Shown here: positions 56,846 to 64,000 of the stretch, piece by piece | Numbering within the stretch: the stretch's first letter is position 1 | Layout: the number at the start of each line of letters is the position of its first letter | Assembly (NCBI GenBank): GCA_050084515.1 | Contig: CM114273.1 | Location: 4,712,001-4,776,000 of the forward strand | Origin: Blasia pusilla | Lineage: Eukaryota > Marchantiophyta > Marchantiopsida > Blasiales | DNA: 64,000 bases | Direction of reading: 5' to 3' | Notes under the pieces: model-generated | Databases searched by the model: none | What the model saw: the letters and a program-made list of their open reading frames with translations, nothing else | Told to the model about the DNA's origin: nothing | Made by a program: the position numbers and the translations under genes

Positions 56846-57157
56846 ATGGCAGGAGTTGCGAAGGTATTTTTTACACTGAATGAGCGATTGGACAGACTCG
56901 TCACTCGCGTAGACCACTTGTTTGCGCGAGGGGATGCGCAACAGGGAACGGCGGCGCGGGACACGGCGATGACTATTGCGGGGCTCGCCAAGCGCATAGC
57001 TGTGATCGAAGAGCAGCACCGGAAGCTACAGGACTCCGTGGATAAGTTGGTGTCCATCTGTGAGGGGATGGAGAAACTGTGCGAGGGTTTGAAGAGAGTG
57101 CTCACTGACTACAAGCCGGGGAAGGCACAGAGAATGTCAATCAGCCGAGGCTTATGA
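56846..57157 (+). CDS. Hypothetical small coiled-coil protein
   Basis: 103 codons from ATG at 56846. It has no recognised family. Heptad-like hydrophobic spacing (LNERLDRLVTRVDHLF, then IAGLAKRIAVIEEQHRKLQD with SVDKLVSICEGMEKLCEGL) predicts two helical coiled-coil segments. There is no signal peptide or membrane segment. Base composition is balanced and codon-like compared with the simple repeats before it, which argues for a real or recently real exon. It could be a single exon of a longer gene or a fragment of a repeat-borne ORF. No splice partner is evident. Confidence 0.4.
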   Translation: MAGVAKVFFTLNERLDRLVTRVDHLFARGDAQQGTAARDTAMTIAGLAKRIAVIEEQHRKLQDSVDKLVSICEGMEKLCEGLKRVLTDYKPGKAQRMSISRGL

Positions 57158-58964
57158 TTCCTTTCTCTTTAGTGCATGAGGTTTGCAGTGCATGCCCTTC
57201 GTAATTTTCTAATGAGGCGACTACGGTGACGGGCATCTCGTTTGGAACCCCGGCCATGCCACGAATGCACGATCGAATGCGGACAGCCAGTAGCAGTTAT
57301 CTTCTATCCGACTGGATTTTGTTGACTTTCCCGCGCTCAAAATGCTCCGGGAGCTTTTGACCTTTCTCATTCTATCCCGCCATGTCCTCTCGTGATTGGC
57401 AACTTTAGGTTTCAATCACTCGCCGGTGCTCAAAGAGCTTTTGACCTTGTTCTGCCATTCCCTTGTCTACTGGGAAGTAAACGCAATCCAAGATGACCTG
57501 GACATATACGTCTAACAATTCTTACTTTCAGGTCACATTTCCAGACGCCACGTTCGGCGATGTGTCCGAATTGGGATGACTGAAAGATTCTCCACACGTT
57601 TTCTTCGCGGAGGTGTCACCGGATCGTGGAACATGGGCGGCTTATTGACGGTCGTGTCATCGGCACCGACGACTCGGAAGGAAATGAGATTGATAGAACT
57701 CTTGCCAGCTCCTGGTTCATGACCAATATCCTTCTGCATAAAAAGCATGTCGCTGCCGTAGATCGCATTGACTGTCCACGTCTTACGTGGAACACGAACG
57801 CAAAGATGTCCCAACCTCGCTTCTGACCCTTGGACCCACACACGTACGGAAGAAGGCGAACACGAAGAGAATTTCTATGGGTTGACCTAGAGGGGAGAAA
57901 AGACAATCTGAAATAGAAGGGCCCAGACGAGTCGGATCCACATCTTGTGATGAGAAGGTATCCAGGATGGTGAACTATCTTCTACTTCTGTGACTAGTTC
58001 ACATTCCTGAGAAATTTGGAAATTGTAATTCAACGATTATCCAAGACCTGGTTTTGTCTAGGGTCGCATTCATCAGGAATAAAAAAGTGCTGATCCAAAT
58101 ATTATGCGAGGCTTGAACCTTCTGTTCTTCAAAACAATGCCTCTCGAATCAAAATTACCACGGATAATGAGTTAATATTGCCTTCAGTCACGACAATAGA
58201 GTTAAGGTCGCAATAAGTCACGGCAATGAGTTAAACTTAAATCTGCGTCCTAGGTATGACGGTCCGTAGTGCAAGTACTGACGATGCAGAACCATGACAG
58301 GTACGGTAAACGATTGTGATGCAAAACAATGACAGACCTTACGAAAAATAATGTAGATAATGAGTTAAGATTAAACCCGTATCCTAGGTAGGGATGACGC
58401 GTGCGGTTAGTAATCACATTACAGAGAACCATGGGAGCGCTGATGCCAAATAACGTCGGAGGTTTCTCAATTTCGCTTTCGATTAATTGAGACGCACGGA
58501 TGAGTAGTCTTGAGTCGAGCTCTGTCGTGAATTCAATTCTCAATCATGCTCTCTAAAGATGCACAGGGATCTATGTTGACAAAGGAATCTGTCTAACGAT
58601 AGCAATTAAAACGAAAATACACGGCATGCAATTTCCGTACAACTACGTGAATGATATGACGAATGACAGGATTTGGAGTTACTAGTGGTTTTCGAGTTCA
58701 TCAGGCTCTGATCTGATCTGAGATATCAGATCATATCTTATGACGACGACTGCTGGTCCACTTGAACTCCTACAACAACCGGTTAATTCCAGGAGGTAAC
58801 GCTTACCGTTGCTACGAGATAACCGGTGGAGTGTTACACACTATGTCAAGACATGAATGCCTCCTGCCACACGTGCTTGCTTAAAGTTCGTCACTCATTT
58901 ACAAGTAATAATCAGTTGTGTTAGGCCAGGCATCTGTATTGACGAGCCTCGAGCTCAGAGAGAA
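57158..58964. other. Intergenic; tandem duplication, no supported gene
   Basis: A roughly 137-bp diverged tandem repeat (AATGAGTTAA ... TCCTAGGTA ... CAGA(G)AACCATG) occurs at about 58222-58300 and 58359-58435. Frames in 57533-57906 have no domain. This is the 3' flank of TRM61. Confidence 0.45.
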
Positions 58965-61900
58965 CTAAACTGACCTTCGAGCAAATGTGAGATAACCAGT
59001 ATGCCCTTTGGCTTCCGGTTCAGGTCGGGCAACAACTGCACATTTGACATCCACAGGCTGTTCACCTCGACTTCTACCCTTCTTCAGACCACTTTTTGCA
59101 CCAACCACAAATTTCCGCTTCATCTCAACAGAATCCGGGTTTGAATCACTAATGACAGAAACCTTCTCAGTTTCAATGGTAGTGCTCTTCACATCAGTGG
59201 AACATATCCTCTTATTAGGAGGTGAATTAGATGTACCTGATACAGAGTCTCCAAAATCCTGGTTGCCTAAGCTAGTTCCAAAATACTCCTCATGCACTTC
59301 ATATGTCCGCAGCAAAACCTCAAATGTTCGGAGGTCTACCAAAAAACCATCCCACAAATTGCAGTAAGAGATCCTATTGGAGATCCATCATTTCACTTCT
59401 GCTGGAAAGTATCACATAAGTCTGCTTCTAACTCTCCTCACTTTGAAGCAAACAAATTAAGAGTCGAGTCTACTATTTGGACACAAAGGTATAAGAATAA
59501 GGGATACAGTTTCCCATCCAGACGTCACTATGCCTCTTCTACTATTTGATCTACTATTTGGACACAAAGGTATAAGAATAAGGGATACAGTTTCCCATCC
59601 AGACGTCACTATGCCTCTTCTAGCGAGCTGAAGCACTTCAAAGCAAATACAGGACGTTCTGACAAGAGAAGTAAAGATCCTCATACCTCTGAAATCGGTT
59701 GTTGTAAGGGCTTCACAAGTTTTTTGGACCTGCTCAATGCAAGGGGAGAAGGAGCAAACAGGTGCATCTCCTCGCAATGACCTTGCGACAGATGGGATTA
59801 CTAGCCAGGGCTGAGGCAAGTCAAGGAACACAGCATCCACTTCACTTGCAAATTCTGGGGGAAAGCCATCTCCTTGAATGTCTCTCACAGTGACTGTTAC
59901 GAAAGGAGTTAAACCGTTTCTTTCAAAATCTTTCCTGTCCAAAAACCAATCCAAGAGGCAAAATCAGAAGTGCTGGAGGGACATTGATTTAATAGAGGTG
60001 TCATACAAGTGCCTCCAATGCCGGAGACACTCGCTGCTATTCAAAGAGTATGTTTGCTAGACTTGCACCTAGACTCCTGCTCTGAAGATAAGGGACAAGA
60101 GAGAATCCCTGCTAGGAGAATGTTGCATAATTGTTTCGTGAGGGGCACATCAATATCTCCAAGTCAATTGAATGAGCCATTCCTAGAGCAATGAGCAACA
60201 ACTTTCGAGACACTAAACACCCATGCTGAGTGAGAGAAGATTGCAATGGAAGGTGGAGGCAAATATTAATTTCAAGATGACACGCAGTTTAGGGTTAAAG
60301 ATACTTTTGCAATTCCAATAAAAGCTATACACAGGGTGGAACAAGGAGAAACAGCTTGGCCAATTGGCCCAAATCCAGGAAACCACTGTAGAACCAGACT
60401 TTCATTAGAAGCGGAACCACGACAAGGTGGATTGGATAGGTTATGAATAGGCTGATTGTACTCATCAAATCCAAGAACCGTTAACTAAAGTAGGTTTATT
60501 GAAAAATAGATAGAAATTGATAACACATTCCAACTGACCACCTCCAGACAAGGATGCTTAGAAGATTCTCACAAAGCTGGAAGTAAGTAGAAAGTTCCAT
60601 TACATAGGAAGTGGATCTGATGGTTGCCTAGTGAGAATCCACCTATCGCTCTAATTTCAATAGATTGCACCAGATTTACAGCATGAACTCCATCTTTCAG
60701 GTAAGACTGGACTCCCTGCCTCTTTTACAACCTTCACAATTTCTTGAATGACTACAACAGATCTGTTTTGCACAGTCCTGGATAGACATTGTCACAATAA
60801 GGTCCATGTTGGCACAGTTTTGGTGAACAACCCACGGTGGAAACCTTTTGAAAAGTGATATCCACATTCATGCCAAAATTGAGATGCCCATCGGATCTCA
60901 GACAGCAGATCAGAGAGAGAGAGTGAAAAAGAGGTCAAGGCATAGAAAGGTGGCGGCTGCTTGAAACTGTCATGGACAGTCCAAATACCAAGCAGGAGGC
61001 ATCATGGGCGGATAAGTGGCACGACACAGTCAGTCAAGTGCATGTCATATGTCTCGTATCCCAAACTACATAAGACCCAGAGGTGTAGGGAGGGTAAGAG
61101 GAGCAGCCAAAATTGGAATATCAGAGCCCCAGTCTCAGCATCGATTGAATAGAGGTGTCATACACGCACCTCCAACAATCCCACCACCATCTGTAAGAAG
61201 TCAAAATAGACAGTGAAACACTACGACAAACATGCCAAAACCATGAGCTCCTGAGTCATGTGACTTTCAGGCAAACCCTTCAGTGACTCTGCCATACTTA
61301 AGGCCCAGAGGCAGGAAGAAGTCTCCTTCCTCTAGCAGTAAACCTCAAACAGTTGCTTCTTTTCAACTGGGATTTGTGCACACTGGATTCAAGGATCTAA
61401 TCTTTTTAGGTGTTATAATTTTGGTAAGTTCCGAAGCATGTCACTGGTGCTGACCACTAGAAGTACCTCGCAGTAGAAGATTCAAGCTATAGCATTCCCA
61501 GAGTATAGCTACTATTATGGGAAGAGTAGTTTTGACACCTCCTAGAAGTCAGGAAGCAACAACGTGGAAAGTTTCTGAAGAATTGAGACGTAGACTGCAT
61601 GCAATGGATTGGGAAAGAAGGAGAAATATGACCAAATTCTGCTCTACCCTAAATATTCTTGTCACTGAGAATATATGTTCAGACTCTTTGACAGAGAATG
61701 GTAGAACTCCTTATCAAAGGGCGCACCAAAAACCCCATTGATGCAAGAGTGAAATTAGGGCAATGTGATCATATAACCATTGAGATGTGAGAACCAAACT
61801 TCCAGGACTCTTGCAGCCAGGACCAAAACGAGATTTGTGCAGACCAAATACTTACACACAATACGTAGCTATATTCTGGGAATGCTAAAGCTTGAATCTT

Positions 61901-63527
61901 CTACTGCGAGGTACTTCTAGTGGTCAGCACCAGTGACATGCTTCGAAACTTACCAAAATTACAACACCTAAAAAGATTAGATCCTTGAATCCAGTGTGCA
62001 CAAATCCCAGTTGAAAAGAAGCGACAGTTTGAGGTTTACTGCTAGAGACATCAGTTACTCAGATACTAAATTCCCACAAGAACCAATTCACCACAAATGA
62101 AGAGCTGACCACCAACATCTGTCGCAGATTGAAAAATGGATAAAAAGCTCAGGTCACGCCCTCCAGAGTGGGAGGAGGAAGGAGAGGAACACAAGTAAGC
62201 CACAGCCTTGAACGGCTGTAGGCATCAAAAGCAATGGCGAAGAATACCAGATTTTGAAAGAAAAAAAGCAGGACCCGGATTCTTCTTCAGAATCACCATA
62301 AGGAAGGCTTTAGTAGCATACTTTAGAAAGTCCATCACCGAGGCTCGCATCCTTAAATAAGACTTGAGAAGAACCTCCTGGACAGCTCGAATCTCTGCTA
62401 TACACCGGAGAAAATTCCGCTGCCTGCCTGAATCCCATAGAGGAGAAGAGAAAAAGTCATAAACCCTGAATCCCAGATTTAGATTGAATTTTGTTTGTTG
62501 GTCCCCGGGAAGCCCAATTGGGCCAATGGGACCCCTTCCACAAGTGATTAAGAATCATCGCCTCCGACAGCAACCCTCAAGTCCAGGATTTCGAACCCAT
62601 TATCTTGTGGTTCCTCATGAAGGATATTTGCTTTTCCAATGTAGGACCTGGATTTTCTCCTGAGCTAGAGAGGACTTTGATAGATATCTTCATCATCGTC
62701 TATGAGGATGCATTGATTACTTCTCTTAGTTGGAAGTTGTGAACCCCGGTGCATCGTCAAATCAAACACACACCAAGAATTTATATATGTATCGCTGGGG
62801 TTTAGGGCCCCTCTCTTGGTTGAGATGCCCAAGCCCCGCTGGAGCCAGAGAACAGAGGAGAGAGGATAGGGATTTGCTTTTCCGACGAAGGCCCTGGATT
62901 TTTCTCCTAAGGTGAAGTGGACTTGGATAACTATCTTAATCATTGTCTAAAGAAAGAAGAAGAGAAGAGAGGAAGGGTTTAGGGTTTAGGATATCTTGAT
63001 CATCGTCTAAAGAAGAGAAGAGAAGAGAAGAGTAAACCCAAAGCCTCAAGTCTGGAGAGGGCAGAAGAGAGTCACCTGGCAGCTTCTGCACGCTGCTCGT
63101 GAAAATCGAAGGAGTATATGTGACCAGTCGGTGCAGCAGCCCTTGCAAGGGCGGTGGTGAGAGACCCACTTCCAGTACCAGACTCCATCACCACACACCC
63201 GGGCCTCACCTCCAGATACGCAAGAACGAAGCTGATGTCCATAATGTACAAAATCTGCGTCCTGTGAGTCAAGACCAGCGTCCACAGCTGAGGGGTCGGT
63301 GCCAACAGGTGCACAAAGCCTCCCTTCTTCCCAGTCACCTTGCATCCGAACGGCTTCCCAATCCAGTCATTGTGCATGAACAGCCCATACCGATTCTGAA
63401 ACTCCCCGTTCCTGGCCACCGTCACCGCCTTCATCTGCTTGTAACTCTCGTACACTATCACCAGATCCCCATCCCCAATCACTCTGTCCCCACCCCCCCC
63501 TCTCTTTGCTTCCACTGATTGCAGCAT
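58965..63527 (-). CDS. TRM61: tRNA (adenine-58-N1)-methyltransferase catalytic subunit, TRM61/TRMT61A
   Basis: Three exons on the minus strand: 63527-63076, 59934-59687 and 59335-58965. Together they are 1071 nt, 356 residues plus TAG. All junctions are GT-AG and in frame (GCCAG|GTGAC, GGACAG|GAAAG, CAGAG|GTATG, GGTAG|ACCTC). The N-terminal OB-like part reads DGDLVIVYES and GLFMHNDWIGKPFG. The Rossmann methyltransferase has the S-adenosylmethionine motif MESGTGSGSLTTALARA (residues 114-130), YSFDFHEQRAEAAR (138-151), FLDLPQPWLVIPS (187-199) and CSFSPCIEQVQKTCE (211-225). The C-terminus ends GHTGYLTFARRSV. With TRM6 it forms the complex that makes m1A58 in tRNA, including initiator Met-tRNA; the complex is nuclear in characterised eukaryotes. 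Start Met63527 matches the usual short N-terminus; an upstream in-frame Met at 63605 would add an Arg/Glu-rich tail. A ~100-residue acidic/Lys-rich insert precedes the C-terminal motif. Confidence 0.93.
59336..59686 (-). other. TRM61 intron 2 with an 81-bp tandem duplication
   Basis: Two copies of an 81-bp unit, essentially identical over the shared 74-80 bp, start at 59469 and 59550. Recent duplication is likely. Splice sites at both intron ends are intact. Confidence 0.85.
61331..61512. repeat. Long inverted repeat, left arm
   Basis: This 182-bp arm is complementary to 61865-62046 with only about nine mismatches; the loop is 352 bp. It begins TCTAGCAGTAAACCTCAAAC and ends GTATAGCTAC. It lies in TRM61 intron 1, so the spliced-out intron RNA could fold into a near-perfect long hairpin. 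Confidence 0.9.
61865..62046. repeat. Long inverted repeat, right arm
   Basis: The reverse complement of 61331-61512, beginning GTAGCTATATTCTGGGAATG and ending TTTACTGCTAGA. I found no obvious target-site duplication outside the arms, so it may be a foldback transposon or a local inverted duplication. Confidence 0.9.
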
Positions 63528-63539
63528 TCCTCCCAGTTC

Positions 63540-63825
63540 TCTTTTCTCTCGTCTCCTCTCCTCTCTGCTCCAATCCACTCTACTCCCTTCTCTCCTCTCT
63601 CTCAACTCAACTCTGCATCATTCCTCTGTCTCGTCTCATCTCCTCTCACCTCCACTCTACTCAACTCTGCAGAGTTCCTCTCTCTCCTCTCACCTTCACT
63701 CCAGTCAACTCTGCAGTATTCCTGTCTCCTCTCCTCTCAACCCCACTCAACTCCGCAGCATTCCTCTCCTCTCCTCTCAACTCCACTCCACTCCACTCCA
63801 CTGCAGCACTCCACCTCATGCCTAG
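63540..63825. repeat. CT-rich minisatellite in the TRM61 5' region
   Basis: Imperfect units of CTCTCACCTCCACTC-ACTCAACTCTGCAG-ATTCCTCTC recur at about 45-56-bp spacing, with CT(C/G)TGCA or CTCCGCA near 63611, 63666, 63709 and 63752. On the transcribed strand this is GA-rich leader or promoter sequence. Confidence 0.75.
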
Positions 63826-64000
63826 CTGCTACTGAACTGTTGCAATCTTGATGTTCCTTGGGAGGTTGGGCTTGAACCCAAGCGACCGCACTCCCTCAAA
63901 GCCATCCTCTTTTTCTACCTGACGCGGTGAGTTCCTCGGCATCCTGAATGCTACTTTTTCTTGCCCAAATCTGCCAAAGTCCTCCCTCTAAATCCTGTCG
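63826..64000. other. Right edge, nothing recognised
   Basis: No coding or structural signal is seen in the last ~175 bases. Confidence 0.4.

Larger units (their letters stand above)
59935..63075 (-). other. TRM61 intron 1 (3.1 kb)
   Basis: A GT-AG intron with its donor at 63075 and acceptor ending at 59935. It holds a long inverted repeat (listed separately), two similar TAATAGAGGTGTCATACA-type blocks (about 59990 and 61150), and a diverged repeat of a GCTTTTCC-A--TAGG-CCTGGATTTT block (about 62630 and 62876) followed by AGAAGAG runs near 62950-63030. No independent gene is supported inside. Confidence 0.8.

Noticed and set aside
63528-63605. Extended TRM61 N-terminus starting at 63605
   Set aside because: The extra 26 residues are Arg/Glu-rich translation of the GA-rich leader; plant TRM61 proteins normally start close to the Met at 63527.
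63506-63851. Ser/Leu-rich plus frames at the right edge
   Set aside because: They are translations of the CT-rich minisatellite in the TRM61 5' region.

Overview
The window is nuclear DNA from a land plant, most likely a seed-free one (bryophyte, lycophyte or fern), though I cannot fix the group. The evidence is a single-exon MUR3-like GT47 glycosyltransferase, a tRNA m1A58 methyltransferase (TRM61) with GT-AG introns, and abundant decayed plant-type transposons: Ty3/gypsy, a non-LTR reverse transcriptase, hAT-type MITEs and mini-Helitrons. The two well-supported host genes lie in or next to GC-richer islands (about 8.5-15.4 kb and 50.3-63.8 kb). The rest is AT-rich and repeat-derived. I saw no rRNA, CRISPR array or bacterial-style operon.

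Layout. 1-1418: broken non-LTR reverse transcriptase (minus). 1.5-3.3 kb: cluster of hAT-like MITEs. 5.3-8.1 kb: remains of two different Ty3/gypsy elements. 8.5-15.4 kb: GC-rich island with the MUR3-like gene (11134-13281, minus). 15.6-16.5 kb: AT-rich degenerate repeats. 18.7-25.3 kb: a large plus-strand Ty3/gypsy pseudo-element, the main item of the window. 25.6-50.1 kb: a mosaic of mini-Helitrons, MITEs, a solo LTR and two repeat families, plus a second copy of the non-LTR reverse transcriptase split by an insertion. 50.3-58.5 kb: GC-richer DNA made largely of several unrelated minisatellite-like arrays, with one small possible coiled-coil ORF. 58965-63527: TRM61 (minus, three exons), whose 3.1-kb first intron holds a long inverted repeat.

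The most interesting finding is in the Ty3/gypsy element. Between its aspartic protease (DSG at 19611) and its reverse transcriptase (YIDD at 22197) lies about 950 bp that reads as a C5 cytosine-DNA methyltransferase. Motif I (20341), the catalytic Pro-Cys (20605-20610), an ENV-like motif (20737), an RxR motif (20857-20865) and a C-terminal motif X (about 21220) occur in the normal order, not the permuted order of plant DRM enzymes. The integrase is followed by the C-terminal half of a PHD-type zinc finger. The inferred ancestral order is protease - linker - methyltransferase - RT - RNase H - integrase - PHD, so the element may have carried its own DNA-methylating and chromatin-reading modules. 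This copy is dead: it has several stops and frameshifts, no 5' LTR or gag, and a rearranged 3' end.

The two host genes have unrelated roles: a Golgi cell-wall glycosyltransferase and a nuclear tRNA-modifying enzyme. Everything else that can be recognised is mobile DNA or tandem repeat.
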